64,000 bases of DNA from Peptostreptococcus porci. GTDB taxonomy: Bacteria; Bacillota; Clostridia; Peptostreptococcales; Peptostreptococcaceae. A model generated the notes under the pieces. It ran no database searches. It worked only from the letters and a program-made list of their open reading frames with translations, and was not told where the DNA came from. Location: assembly GCF_009695815.1 (NCBI RefSeq), contig NZ_VUNE01000001.1, forward strand, positions 806,001-870,000, given 5' to 3'. The stretch's first letter is position 1, and each line of letters opens with the position of its first letter. Of the stretch, positions 9,981 through 18,554 are shown piece by piece. Made by a program: the position numbers and the translations under genes.

Positions 9981-10027
9981 CTTTATTTTAGATATAAGTT
10001 TATCTAAGATAAAGTTTTTCTTTTTTT
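9981..10027 (+). terminator. Rho-independent terminator
   Basis: CTTTATTTTAGATA pairs with TATCTAAGATAAAG across a 6-base loop, followed by a T-rich tract. Confidence 0.85.
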
Positions 10028-10094
10028 GATTATTATGTGTTTATTTAGGATACTATGTTATCATTAGTTAAGTTAATAATTAGAGGTGATAATT

Positions 10095-10847
10095 TTGGAT
10101 TTAATAAACAATATACTATATTTGGCAAAAGACTATTTCATTATATCAATTCTGATTAGTTTTTTTGCAGCATTTTTGGAAAGTTTTATACCTGCACTAC
10201 CACTGTTGGCAATTGTAGCTACGAGTGCAGCTGTTAATGGATTAGTAGCTGGATTTGTTGCAACGTGGCTAGGCTCCTCAGTAGGAACAATATGCGTATT
10301 TATATTTTTAAAAAAGCTATTAAAGATTGAGATGTTTGCCAAGCTAAGAAAAAAACTTGAATCAGACAAATTTTTCAAGGCATCAAAAATTCTTGAAGAA
10401 AAAGGATTTTTGGGGATATTTGCATTTTACACATTCCCCTTTTTACCTAGCTCATTGCTAACTGTTGCATCATCATTATGCAATATTAGCTACAAGATAT
10501 TTATTCCACCTATGATGTTTGGGAAATTTTTGATGATGTTTCTAATAAGCTATGTTGGGAGTGATATTAAAGGATTTATTCATAGTCCTGTAAAAATTGT
10601 TGTGGTTACGTTAATTACAATCGCTACTTACTATATTGCAAATATTCTTAAGAAAGACTTAGAAAAGAGCGAGGATAATGTCAAGCAAGAATATGTGAAG
10701 TACATTTCATCAAAAGAGGATATAAAAGACAAATATATGATGGAAACTAAAACGAAAAACTTTTTAGTGAAGCAATACTATATGAGAGAATTGATAAAGA
10801 TGATTTTTAGAATTATCTATGATATACTAAAAGCTAGAAAAAAGTAA
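10095..10847 (+). CDS. VTT-domain (TVP38/TMEM64, DedA-like) membrane protein
   Basis: About 250 aa with several membrane helices and the central FAFYTFPFLPSSLLTVASSL region of SNARE-associated/VTT proteins, followed by a charged cytoplasmic C-terminal tail of about 50 residues. TTG at 10095 is chosen as start: AGAGGTG lies at 10082-10088, 6 bases upstream, while the alternative GTG at 10086 overlaps that site. Bacterial VTT proteins are thought to handle lipids in the membrane. The gene is monocistronic between two hairpins. Confidence 0.75.
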   Translation: MDLINNILYLAKDYFIISILISFFAAFLESFIPALPLLAIVATSAAVNGLVAGFVATWLGSSVGTICVFIFLKKLLKIEMFAKLRKKLESDKFFKASKILEEKGFLGIFAFYTFPFLPSSLLTVASSLCNISYKIFIPPMMFGKFLMMFLISYVGSDIKGFIHSPVKIVVVTLITIATYYIANILKKDLEKSEDNVKQEYVKYISSKEDIKDKYMMETKTKNFLVKQYYMRELIKMIFRIIYDILKARKK

Positions 10848-10848
10848 A

Positions 10849-10886
10849 ATAAATTTTGTCCTATTTTGTAATAGGGCAAATTTATT
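10849..10886 (+). terminator. Hairpin terminator after the VTT gene
   Basis: AATAAATTTTGTCCTATT pairs with AATAGGGCAAATTTATT. The T tract is weak, so termination strength is uncertain. Confidence 0.6.
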
Positions 10887-10959
10887 ATGTAGTAATGACT
10901 AGTATCAAATCAAAAAATATTTGATAAAACAACAATATTATTGGTAAGGAGATATGTGT

Positions 10960-11688
10960 ATGAAAAAACAAAAATACTATGTAGTTTTAAATGGTAGGAT
11001 AAATGGTATTTTTTTAAATTGGAATGATTGTAAAGAAATGATTCAGGGATTTTCAAATGCCTCATACAAATCTTTTGAAGAACCATATGAAGCAATGGAT
11101 TTTCTGTTAAAAAATACTAATAGAGATGTTAATATAAAAAATAGAGAGAAATTTGTTGAAAATTGTAATGAAAACGTTGATGAAAATATTGATGAAAGTG
11201 TTAATAAAAGTATTGATGAAAGTATTGATAGAAATCAACATATAGATACAATTTATGGTAATAATGACATTATTGAAGCATATGTTGATGGTAGTTTTGA
11301 TTCTACTTTTAACACATATGGCTCCGGTGTCGTAATTCTCAAGAATGATGTTGTAATCGAACAATTTTCAATTAAAGGTGATAATGATGAATTTACAAGT
11401 ATGAGAAATGTTGCAGGAGAAATAAATGCATCAATAATCGCAATGAAGTACTGTTATGACAATAATTATGACAATTTAACTATTTATTATGATTATAATG
11501 GTATCGAAAAATGGTTCACTGGAGAATGGAAGGCAAACAAAAAAGGAACTCAGGAGTACAAAAAAATATCGAATTTTTATGGTGAAAGGATAAAAATTAA
11601 ATTTGTAAAAGTCAAAGCACACAGCGGAAACAAGTATAATGAACTAGCAGACGAGCTCGCAAAAAAATCGATAAAAATAAATTTATAA
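10960..11688 (+). CDS. rnhA: Ribonuclease HI with N-terminal viroplasmin-like domain
   Basis: Cleaves RNA in RNA-DNA hybrids. Residues 1-50 are a Cauli_VI (viroplasmin) hybrid-binding domain with KYYVVLNGRINGIFLNWNDC. An acidic linker of short repeats follows (NENVDENIDES). The C-terminal RNase H fold keeps the DEDD set: Asp in YVDGSF, Glu in NVAGEINA, Asp in YYDYNGIEKW, Asp in NELADELA. The ATG at 10960 is 8 bases after GGAG; the ATG at 10954 is too close to it. The linker is encoded by imperfect 12-base direct repeats. Confidence 0.9.
   Translation: MKKQKYYVVLNGRINGIFLNWNDCKEMIQGFSNASYKSFEEPYEAMDFLLKNTNRDVNIKNREKFVENCNENVDENIDESVNKSIDESIDRNQHIDTIYGNNDIIEAYVDGSFDSTFNTYGSGVVILKNDVVIEQFSIKGDNDEFTSMRNVAGEINASIIAMKYCYDNNYDNLTIYYDYNGIEKWFTGEWKANKKGTQEYKKISNFYGERIKIKFVKVKAHSGNKYNELADELAKKSIKINL
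11167..11231 (+). repeat. In-frame short repeats coding the RNase HI linker
   Basis: About five imperfect copies of a GATGAAAGTATT-like 12-base unit, each coding D-E-S/N-I/V-like residues. The reading frame is kept. Confidence 0.7.
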
Positions 11689-11831
11689 TAATTTGTCGTT
11701 TTGTATTGATATTAGTGTCATAATTTGTTATTATATATTTAGGTTGAGTATAATTTTTGAAATACAGTAAAAAGTTTTGGTTATTATCCAAAAATATATG
11801 GAGCCAAATATCGATGAAAGTGGGTGAGAAT

Positions 11832-12152
11832 ATGAGAGAATTGGGTCTAAAATTGCATAGTTTCTTTAATAGATCTTTGAGATATTTCGTATTTTCAACA
11901 ATGGTCACTTTTGGAGTAGGTTTCATAATAATTTTGGCAAATCTTTTTGCTGGCGTTGTTGTGTCATTATCATTTTATATGTTGTTGTTCTTGGTTTTCG
12001 ATTTGGCACTTTCATTTTTGATATGCTTCTACAACAGTCATAAATTATTTGTTCCTATCAACAGAAAGCTTATCAAGAAGCTTAATGAAGAAGAAGTTGA
12101 AAGAGCTAGAGAGTTCAACAGAAGAAAGAGAACAAATCACAGAGCATCTTAA
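11832..12152 (+). CDS. Small hypothetical membrane protein
   Basis: Not recognised. ATG 11832 follows GGGTGAG. The 106-aa product has two adjacent hydrophobic segments (about residues 17-62) and a basic, charged C-terminus (KKLNEEEVERAREFNRRKR). The frame continues upstream to 11757 but without a ribosome site. A good terminator follows at 12213, which supports a real transcript. Confidence 0.6.
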   Translation: MRELGLKLHSFFNRSLRYFVFSTMVTFGVGFIIILANLFAGVVVSLSFYMLLFLVFDLALSFLICFYNSHKLFVPINRKLIKKLNEEEVERAREFNRRKRTNHRAS

Positions 12153-12212
12153 TAGACTTCTAGCGTCATAAATTCTGATACGACAGCTTAATAAGCTTAG
12201 TTTTGAAATTTC

Positions 12213-12239
12213 GACACAACATTTTGTTGTGTCTTTTTT
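12213..12239 (+). terminator. Rho-independent terminator
   Basis: GACACAACA pairs perfectly with TGTTGTGTC across 3 bases, followed by TTTTTT. Confidence 0.92.
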
Positions 12240-12267
12240 ATTTCTGTTTTCTTTATATCTACAGCAT

Positions 12268-12405
12268 AGCACTTATAAATGATTGGCTTATACATAACAT
12301 CTAACATTATATATTATATATGATTGCCTTACATCAAACATTATATATGATTGCTTTATATTTTGTGACGGCTTTATACTTATAGCATGACATTATACAT
12401 AATTA
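12268..12405. repeat. Degenerate direct repeats running into the 3' end of the repressor gene
   Basis: Several imperfect copies of CATTATATATGATTGCTTTA spaced about 30-40 bases apart. The last copy forms the C-terminal codons of the minus-strand repressor (stop at 12380-12382). The pattern looks like old tandem duplication of a gene end. Confidence 0.6.
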
Positions 12406-13057
12406 CTTTACCGATAATTTGAAGATTGGTATCACCGTAATTAACAATCAAATCTTCAAAACAACTCTCATGGCTTTCAGGTCTAAATATAAGTCTATTA
12501 TTGGATTTGTCCTTTATTAGCTTTTTTACTCCATATTCATAATTATAACTGAAAACGACAATATCGTCAGTTGATAGAGAAGATAAAGGAACATCCTGTA
12601 ATACGACAATAATCGAATCATCAGGAATTATCTTATTCATACTGTCACCATTAACCTTCAATACAACAATATCTTTTCTTCCAGCATATCTACCAAGAAA
12701 AAAATCAGGTATCTGAATATGGTTGAGATAGTTATATCCAGAAATAAGGTTGGGTACACCGGCTGATACAGAATCTTCAATAAATGGATATGAGCCGACT
12801 TCTGAATCCTCGTCGAATCCAAATTCATTTGGGAGGTTTAGCTCCATATCATCCGAGCTACACATCAACCATTCTGGATTAACATCAAGAGCATCAGACA
12901 AAATGTAAATCTTATCTTGTTTTGGAAGGTATTTTCCACTCATATATGAACTCAGTGATCCCTTATTTATTCCTGTTTTTTTTGAAAGTGAGTATTGAGT
13001 ATAATTTCTTGTTTTAATAGCAAAATTCAATCTGCTAATAAAGAGTTCTTTATTCAT
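12380..13057 (-). CDS. LexA/CI-like repressor: XRE HTH plus S24 self-cleavage domain
   Basis: A 225-aa DNA-binding repressor. Residues about 8-62 are an XRE helix-turn-helix (YSLSKKTGINKGSLSSYMSGK). Residues about 95-220 are a LexA-type S24 peptidase domain. The catalytic Ser lies in NGDSMN, the Lys in YGVKKL, and the cleavage-type Ala-Gly in SVSAGVPN. All parts for RecA-stimulated autocleavage are therefore present. Such proteins are prophage CI-like or HdiR-like regulators. No prophage genes surround it, so it is a solitary regulator or a phage remnant. GGAGGAAC precedes the ATG. A strong divergent promoter carries a small palindrome that may be its operator. Confidence 0.88.
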   Translation of the reverse strand: MNKELFISRLNFAIKTRNYTQYSLSKKTGINKGSLSSYMSGKYLPKQDKIYILSDALDVNPEWLMCSSDDMELNLPNEFGFDEDSEVGSYPFIEDSVSAGVPNLISGYNYLNHIQIPDFFLGRYAGRKDIVVLKVNGDSMNKIIPDDSIIVVLQDVPLSSLSTDDIVVFSYNYEYGVKKLIKDKSNNRLIFRPESHESCFEDLIVNYGDTNLQIIGKVIMYNVML

Positions 13058-13095
13058 ATATTAGTTCCTCCAATAAAATATCTTATCTAATGATA

Positions 13096-13124
13096 ATTAT
13101 AACAGAATAGTTTAGAAAACGCAA
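13096..13124 (-). promoter_or_regulatory. Promoter and possible operator of the repressor gene
   Basis: Minus-strand TTGCGT (13119-13124), exactly 17 bases, TATAAT (13096-13101). At the -35/spacer boundary lies GTTTTCTAAAC, a small perfect palindrome (GTTT-TCT-AAAC) that could bind the repressor. The operator part is inference. Confidence 0.65.
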
Positions 13125-13233
13125 CCTATATTTTTTATTTTATTTTTTTCTTTCTGGTTAGTATTTATTTGTTTGAAAATCAATAATTTGTGATATAATA
13201 TTGATAGAACTTATTTCTAATTAGATATTAAAT

Positions 13234-13260
13234 AAAGGCAATTACTTAAAATTGCTTTTT
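13234..13260 (+). terminator. Terminator-like hairpin in the leader of the VanW gene
   Basis: AAAGGCAATT pairs with AATTGCTTTTT across a 6-base loop. The upstream gene is divergent and a TATAAT-type -10 (near 13190) precedes it. It therefore lies in the 5' leader of the VanW gene, or is left from a lost gene. Confidence 0.6.
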
Positions 13261-13310
13261 AATGAAAGAAAATTTGGATTTATTTTTTGTATTAAAAAAG
13301 GAGATATTTT

Positions 13311-14729
13311 ATGAGCTTTTTAAAAGAGAATAAAAAGGTGGTTATACCTGTGGGTATAATTTTGGGGATTTTAGTTGTTGGGACTAGCGTACTGGGATAT
13401 CAGGTCAGTTCCGACAAAATTGCAAAAAATGTGTATGTTGCTGGTATTAATATTCAGAATTTGACGAAATCTCAGGCAATATCAAAGCTTGAAGACAGTA
13501 AAAAATTTGACAACATAACATTGAACCACAAAGATATGAAGTGGCAAATTTCTCCTTCAGATTTAGATATGAAAATAGATTTCAAAAAGACGGTCGATAA
13601 TGCCTTCAACGTAAATCGTAGTGGTGGCTTTATATCGAATATATTTACAACATTAAAGTCTGATTTTGGATCTAAAACTAACATATCATTGGCTACAACT
13701 TATGATGTCGCCAAGCTAGAAAAGAAACTAACATCAATAAAGGGCGAGCTAGATGCCCCAGTGAAAAATGCATCCTTGCTTTATAAAGATGAAAAAACTT
13801 CTGTTGTACCAGATGAAGATGGTAGAGAAATGAACGTTGCCGAGTCAAAGAAGAAGATTGATGGGGAAATAAAAAATGATAAGTTCGATATATCGTTGGT
13901 CGTAAAACTTGAAAAAGCAAAGTTAAAGGCTGATGATTTAAAGGGCATTGATACATTGTTAGGAGGATTTTCTACAAACTATGGAGGTATGCCTGGAAGA
14001 GATTTCAATATTAGAAAATCTGCTCAGGACTCCAGTGGAATCATACTTAAGCCTAATGATGAATTTTCATTTAATGGCTTAACAGGGGAAAAGACTATCA
14101 GTAGTGGATACAAGTATGCACCGGTAATTGAAAGTGGAAAGTTAACTATGGGCGTTGGTGGTGGAGTATGCCAGACGTCATCGACAATTTTTAATGCTGC
14201 ATTGCTATCAGGTATGGAAATAACTACTAGGAGAAATCACACAATTCCTTCTGATTATGTAGCATTAGGTAGAGATGCAACAGTTTATGATGGTAATCCA
14301 GGACAAGATTTCAAATTCAAAAATCCATATAAACACAATATATATATTAAGAATTTTACAGCAAACGGAAAAATATACTCACAGATATTTGGAAATAAGG
14401 AAGACTTTTCAAATATAGATGTGACAACTCAAATGCTTGGTTATACTGGAGCTGGTTCAAAAACTATAACAGACCCAACATTGCCTGCTGGAAAAAAGGT
14501 AGTTGAAAAATATGCCAGTCCAGGATATACAGTAGCAACTTATAGAATATACAAAGATGCAAGTGGAAAAACTACTAAAACTGAAAAAATTGGAATTAGT
14601 AGCTATCCAGCAAAGATGGGTATTGTAAGAGTTGGAGCAAAACCTGTAACGAAGCCAGCAACACAGAAACCAGCTGGAGGTGCGACAACTGGTACTACAG
14701 GAGCAAACTCTACGTTGTCAACGCAATAA
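13311..14729 (+). CDS. VanW family protein with peptidoglycan-binding-like domain
   Basis: A 472-aa exported protein. An N-terminal anchor segment (residues about 10-30, VVIPVGIILGILVVGTSVLG) is followed by a PG_binding_4-like region (about 35-215). The VanW domain comes next, with MPGRDFNIRKSAQ, LKPNDEFSFNGLTGE, the hallmark GVGGGVCQTSSTIFNAALL and RRNHTIPSDYVALGRDATV. The tail is Thr/Gly/Pro-rich and low in complexity (after about residue 440). VanW occurs in vancomycin clusters of unknown function but is common in clostridia without resistance; no van ligase or VanX lies here. AAAAAGGAG precedes the ATG. Confidence 0.9.
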   Translation: MSFLKENKKVVIPVGIILGILVVGTSVLGYQVSSDKIAKNVYVAGINIQNLTKSQAISKLEDSKKFDNITLNHKDMKWQISPSDLDMKIDFKKTVDNAFNVNRSGGFISNIFTTLKSDFGSKTNISLATTYDVAKLEKKLTSIKGELDAPVKNASLLYKDEKTSVVPDEDGREMNVAESKKKIDGEIKNDKFDISLVVKLEKAKLKADDLKGIDTLLGGFSTNYGGMPGRDFNIRKSAQDSSGIILKPNDEFSFNGLTGEKTISSGYKYAPVIESGKLTMGVGGGVCQTSSTIFNAALLSGMEITTRRNHTIPSDYVALGRDATVYDGNPGQDFKFKNPYKHNIYIKNFTANGKIYSQIFGNKEDFSNIDVTTQMLGYTGAGSKTITDPTLPAGKKVVEKYASPGYTVATYRIYKDASGKTTKTEKIGISSYPAKMGIVRVGAKPVTKPATQKPAGGATTGTTGANSTLSTQ

Positions 14730-14752
14730 TATTATAATTCTCGGAGGTATTT

Positions 14753-15619
14753 ATGAGTCAGGTAAGAGATCAATTTAAAGAACATCCGAGTCTTAGAATA
14801 TTGATAATGATTTTGGGGTTGTTTATTTCTGCCGTTGGAGTAAACGGATTTTTGAGACAAGCTCATCTGTTGAGTGGTGGAGTAACCGGTTTTGCGACTG
14901 CAATAAACTACTTGACAGGTCTAAATGTTGGTTTTGTGACATTTTTGATAAATATTCCGATATTTATACTTGGATTTATATACTTGAAAAAAGATTTTTG
15001 TTTGTTCAGTATGTTCAACATGATAATATACTCTTTGATTTTGGGTTTGACTCAAGATTTGGGTAAAATTATTCCTGTACACGATATATTGCTACAAACT
15101 GTATTTGGAGGTTTTTTAAACGGTCTTGGTATCGGATTGATATTTAGGGCAAAAGCCTCTGCTGGTGGTACAGATATAATTTCTGCAATACTAAAAATGA
15201 AGAGAAATATCGAGGTTAAAAACACATCTCTTGCATTTAATATTGTTGTAGTTTTGGTGGGTTGCTTGTTTTTTAATATCACATTAGGACTGTATACGCT
15301 TATTGGTTTCTATATTAGTTCTATGGCACTTGGTTTTATAAAGGATGCCATGAATTATCAACGGTCACTTATAATAATATCCGATCATCCAGAAGTGATA
15401 GCTGACGATATTATTAAAGAGATGATTAGAGGAGTAACGTATATACATGCTACAGGAGCGTATACGGGACAAGAAAAAAAGATAATATACACAACAATTT
15501 CATATGATGAAATTCCAGAGATAAAGGAAATTGTGTTTAGACACGATCCTAACGCATTTATTACAATTAATGAGATAAATGAAGTAAGAGGTCGTGGATT
15601 TAAATCAAAGGATATTTAG
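14753..15619 (+). CDS. YitT family membrane protein (DUF161 plus DUF2179)
   Basis: 288 aa. Five to six hydrophobic segments in residues 15-190 (including GVNGFLRQAHLLSGGVTGFA and the ASAGGTDIISAI motif) are typical of YitT/YqfU transport-like proteins. The C-terminal cytoplasmic DUF2179 domain shows GVTYIHATGAYTGQEKKIIY. The substrate of this family is unknown. CGGAGG precedes the ATG, and it starts 23 bases after the VanW gene, probably in one operon. Confidence 0.9.
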   Translation: MSQVRDQFKEHPSLRILIMILGLFISAVGVNGFLRQAHLLSGGVTGFATAINYLTGLNVGFVTFLINIPIFILGFIYLKKDFCLFSMFNMIIYSLILGLTQDLGKIIPVHDILLQTVFGGFLNGLGIGLIFRAKASAGGTDIISAILKMKRNIEVKNTSLAFNIVVVLVGCLFFNITLGLYTLIGFYISSMALGFIKDAMNYQRSLIIISDHPEVIADDIIKEMIRGVTYIHATGAYTGQEKKIIYTTISYDEIPEIKEIVFRHDPNAFITINEINEVRGRGFKSKDI

Positions 15620-15670
15620 AAGCTGGGCTTTTATAGCCCTCTCCTTACTTTTAATTTAAGAGGTTTTAAT

Positions 15671-16093
15671 ATGTTTGTAACTTATCCAGCAATATTTTAT
15701 AAAGATATAGATTCAAAAGGTTATGTAGTTGTTTTTCCTGATTTTGAAGAGGGAGCAACTCAAGGTGAAGATGAAAATGATGCTATGTGTTCTGCACAAG
15801 ATTGGCTAGGGTGCGTACTTTATGATTACTTTGTAGAACAAAAAGAGTTTCCAAAAGCATCTTCTATAGAAGAAATTAGTATTGTCGATGAAGATTATTG
15901 GAACGCCAATAAAAGTTTTAAGACTCTTGTAGGTCTTGATATTGTTGATTATGTAAAAAAAGTAGATAAAAAGACAGTAAGAAAAACCTTAACAATACCA
16001 AGTTATTTGAATTAAATGACTAAGAGCAGAGGCATTAATTTTTCACAACTATTGCAAGATGCTTTAAAACAGGAATTTGACATTGAAGACTAA
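15671..16093 (+). pseudogene. hicB: HicB-type antitoxin interrupted by an in-frame stop codon
   Basis: Codons 1-114 (to the TAA at 16013-16015) give a HicB fold: YPAIFYKDIDSKGYVVVFPD, EGATQGEDENDAM and a linker ending LTIPSYLN. The same frame continues directly after the stop as MTKSRGINFSQLLQDALK to the TAA at 16091-16093. That is the C-terminal DNA-binding helix region expected after LPSYLN in this family. One codon has thus become TAA. The truncated 114-aa protein may still be made (good AAGAGG site) but without its DNA-binding end. No hicA toxin lies on either side. Confidence 0.8.
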
Positions 16094-16162
16094 CTTAAAA
16101 TAGCCCAAGTTATGTTGAATGTGTATTTTGTAGCATGACAAGATGTTGTGAGAATATAGATA

Positions 16163-16201
16163 AAAAAAGTACTTTAACAATAATAGTTGAGGTGCTTTTT
16201 T
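16163..16201 (+). terminator. Strong terminator downstream of the hicB remnant
   Basis: A 16-base-pair stem (AAAAAAGTACTTTAAC with GTTGAGGTGCTTTTTT, counting G-T pairs) closes a 7-base loop and ends in a T run. Confidence 0.88.
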
Positions 16202-16440
16202 GTTGTGAAATATTTGCTAATGACTCATATGCTGATGAAGATAAGGAATAAAGCTATAAAGAGAGAAGTAGAAATATTAATGTTGAAATTATATTTACCT
16301 TACGGTGTAATGTAACCACAATTACAATAAAAAAGGGGCAAGTATGGATTGTATAAAAATTATGATAGAATGAGTGAAAAGCATAAGACAAACTTGATGG
16401 GAAGAGAAAGACACAGAGAGTGTATGAAATATTTTCAGAT

Positions 16441-16473
16441 AATAAAAAAACACCACCGGAAAACAAGTGGTGT
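16441..16473 (-). terminator. Minus-strand terminator downstream of miaB
   Basis: Read on the minus strand, AACACCAC pairs with GTGGTGTT and runs into seven T residues. It lies about 200 bases after the miaB stop. Confidence 0.75.
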
Positions 16474-16670
16474 TAATAAGCATAAAGCTCAAATCTTTTA
16501 CAGTACCCATATGTAGTGGGTAAAATATTTAATTAAATTAAGCATAATATTAGCTAACTTATATGTCAGCATCGTTTGTATATAAAATATATATTTATTC
16601 TCTTGTGTGCCATTATTTGTAAAATTTGTACAGTGGTTTATATGCTTTTACCAGTTAATCATTACGCACC

Positions 16671-18119
16671 TTATCTTAAAACCTCGACAAGCTCTCCATT
16701 TAATGAGAAAGATTTTGGATCGGTTATTCTCACATTTACCAATTTCCCAATCATACTTTCATCACCACCTGAGAAATTAACAGTTTTGTTTTGTCTAGTC
16801 TTTCCAGAATAAATATCAGACACTTTTTTAGATGCACCCTCTACTAGAACTTCAACTATTTCACCCATATATTTCGCATTCATCTCTCCTGAAATTCTAT
16901 TCACAGCTTCCAATACTCTGTCAAACCTTTGATGTTTAACATCTTCTGGTATTTGATTCTCCATTGTCGCAGCAGGAGTTCCACGTCTCTTTGAGTAAAT
17001 AAATGTAAACGCAGAATCATATCTCACAGCTTCTACGATATCTATAGTATCATCTACATCTGACTCAGTTTCTCCTGGAAATCCTATCATTATATCAGTT
17101 GAAAAAGCCATATCAGGAACTTCTTTTTTCGCCTTTTCTATTATTTTCAAATAGTCTTCCTTTGAGTAATGCCTGTTCATTTTTTTTAGGAGTGACGTTG
17201 ACCCAGATTGGAATGGTAAATGTAGAAATTCACACACCTTTTCACAATCTCTAATCGCATAAATAACCTCATCAGAAATGTCTTTTGGATGAGATGTCAT
17301 AAATCTAATTCTCTCTAATCCATCAATTTCATTCACTTTTCTAAGCAAAGTTGCAAAATCTATTCTATCGTCTTCATCCAAAGTCTTTCCATAAGAATTT
17401 ACATTTTGCCCCAAAAGAGTTACCTCTTTAACACCACTTGCGACCAATTCTTTTATTTCATTGATTATATCATTGTAATGTCGACTTCTTTCCCTTCCTC
17501 TAGTATACGGTACAATACAATATGTACAGAAATTGTTACAGCCATACATAATGTTTACAAATGCTTTTACTGAGAATTTTCTATTACTTTTTAATCCCTC
17601 AACGACTTCGCCATCAACATCCCAAACATCGACTAGCATACTGTCACCAGAAAAAGTTTCGGATAAAAGTTCTGGAAATTTGTACAGATTGTGAGTCCCA
17701 AAAATTAAATCCACATGACTGTATTTTGTCTTTATTTCTTCAACAACATGAGGTTGCTGCATCATACAACCACAAACAATAATCTTCATATCTGGATTTC
17801 TTTTTTTAATATTTTTTAGATGCCCTAGATTTCCATAAACCTTTAATTCTGCATTTTCTCTAACTGCACAAGTGTTATATATTACTATATCAGCTTGCTC
17901 CTCTGAAATCCCCTGAGAATACCCCATTGCTTCTAACATCGATATTAGCATCTCTGAGTCGTGCTCATTCATCTGACATCCGATTGTATGGCATAGCCAC
18001 GATTTTTTCTTGCCTGTTTTATTAAATTCATCTTCATTCATTCTATGTATACGCTCAATAAATTCTTCTTGAGCTTCAATTTTCTCTTTTGGTACTTCTA
18101 CTTGTTTTCTCTTTGACAC
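16671..18119 (-). CDS. miaB: tRNA-2-methylthio-N6-dimethylallyladenosine synthase
   Basis: Adds the methylthio group to i6A37 of tRNAs, acting after MiaA (44773-45705). At 482 aa it includes about 35 extra N-terminal residues. The UPF0004 domain binds the auxiliary cluster with Cys in TIGCQMNEHD, NTCAVRENA and CGCMMQQPH. The radical SAM motif is CNNFCTYCIVPYTRGRERSR. A C-terminal TRAM domain follows (about 400-480). The start is GTG at 18119 after GAGGAG. MiaB rather than MtaB is indicated by the GCQMNEHDSE motif. Confidence 0.95.
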   Translation of the reverse strand: MSKRKQVEVPKEKIEAQEEFIERIHRMNEDEFNKTGKKKSWLCHTIGCQMNEHDSEMLISMLEAMGYSQGISEEQADIVIYNTCAVRENAELKVYGNLGHLKNIKKRNPDMKIIVCGCMMQQPHVVEEIKTKYSHVDLIFGTHNLYKFPELLSETFSGDSMLVDVWDVDGEVVEGLKSNRKFSVKAFVNIMYGCNNFCTYCIVPYTRGRERSRHYNDIINEIKELVASGVKEVTLLGQNVNSYGKTLDEDDRIDFATLLRKVNEIDGLERIRFMTSHPKDISDEVIYAIRDCEKVCEFLHLPFQSGSTSLLKKMNRHYSKEDYLKIIEKAKKEVPDMAFSTDIMIGFPGETESDVDDTIDIVEAVRYDSAFTFIYSKRRGTPAATMENQIPEDVKHQRFDRVLEAVNRISGEMNAKYMGEIVEVLVEGASKKVSDIYSGKTRQNKTVNFSGGDESMIGKLVNVRITDPKSFSLNGELVEVLR

Positions 18120-18249
18120 GTTATTTCTCCTCTTCTTTGCTATTTAATATCTATCTGTAATGTAAAGAATCTTTACTGATTTTTTTATTACTTACAGCTT
18201 TACTAGTTTATTCCTACATCAATTTTTTCAAGCTTGATTGGATTAACCA

Positions 18250-18277
18250 AAAAAGCACTGATTACAGCAGTGCTTTT
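18250..18277 (-). terminator. Terminator-like hairpin upstream of miaB
   Basis: AAAAGCACTG pairs with CAGTGCTTTT; minus-strand reading ends in TTTTTT. No minus-strand gene lies upstream before the divergent XRE gene, so it is either a leader attenuator or a remnant. Confidence 0.6.
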
Positions 18278-18497
18278 CTATTTAACTATTTTATTTTATC
18301 ACATAATACTACTTTTTTCTATTAATTGTTGTTAATTGTATTTTCAACTTGTTATTGCTAATATTAAACGACACTGTTTTTCTTTATCAAAACTTTTTTC
18401 ATATATTAGTTAACAATGATATATATTATTTTATTCTTATTATTTATAACTTTTTTCCATATTTAAAAAAATTATTTTATCTAAATGTTAACTTAGT

Positions 18498-18526
18498 TTG
18501 AATATATGATAAAAAAGTTGTATAAT
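18498..18526 (+). promoter_or_regulatory. Promoter of the XRE regulator gene
   Basis: TTGAAT, 17 bases, TATAAT, about 28 bases before the start codon. Confidence 0.7.
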
Positions 18527-18554
18527 TTAAAATATACGAAGGAAGTGTTTATAT

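Larger units (their letters stand above)
16094..16670. other. Intergenic region between hicB remnant and miaB
   Basis: About 580 bases with no recognisable gene. It holds a plus-strand terminator (16163-16201) and a minus-strand hairpin (16441-16473). Short broken frames exist (for example 16369-16515), but none has a ribosome site or recognisable product. It may be decayed DNA left after loss of a toxin-antitoxin or mobile segment. Confidence 0.5.
18120..18554. other. Divergent intergenic region miaB / XRE regulator
   Basis: 435 AT-rich bases. A hairpin at 18250-18277 (AAAAGCACTG...CAGTGCTTTT) has its better T run on the minus strand, about 130 bases ahead of miaB, so it may attenuate miaB transcription. 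The XRE gene promoter lies at 18498-18526. No other feature is seen. Confidence 0.55.

Noticed and set aside
13311-14729. Vancomycin-resistance cluster suggested by VanW and by ddl
   Set aside because: No vanHAX or vanRS genes are present; the Ddl has the EAKY motif of an ordinary D-Ala-D-Ala ligase.
12380-16093. Prophage suggested by the CI-like repressor and hicB
   Set aside because: No integrase, structural or replication genes and no attachment repeats are present around them.
16201-16515. Possible transposase remnant after the hicB fragment
   Set aside because: Short frames were translated by eye, but none shows a recognisable transposase motif and no terminal inverted repeats were found.
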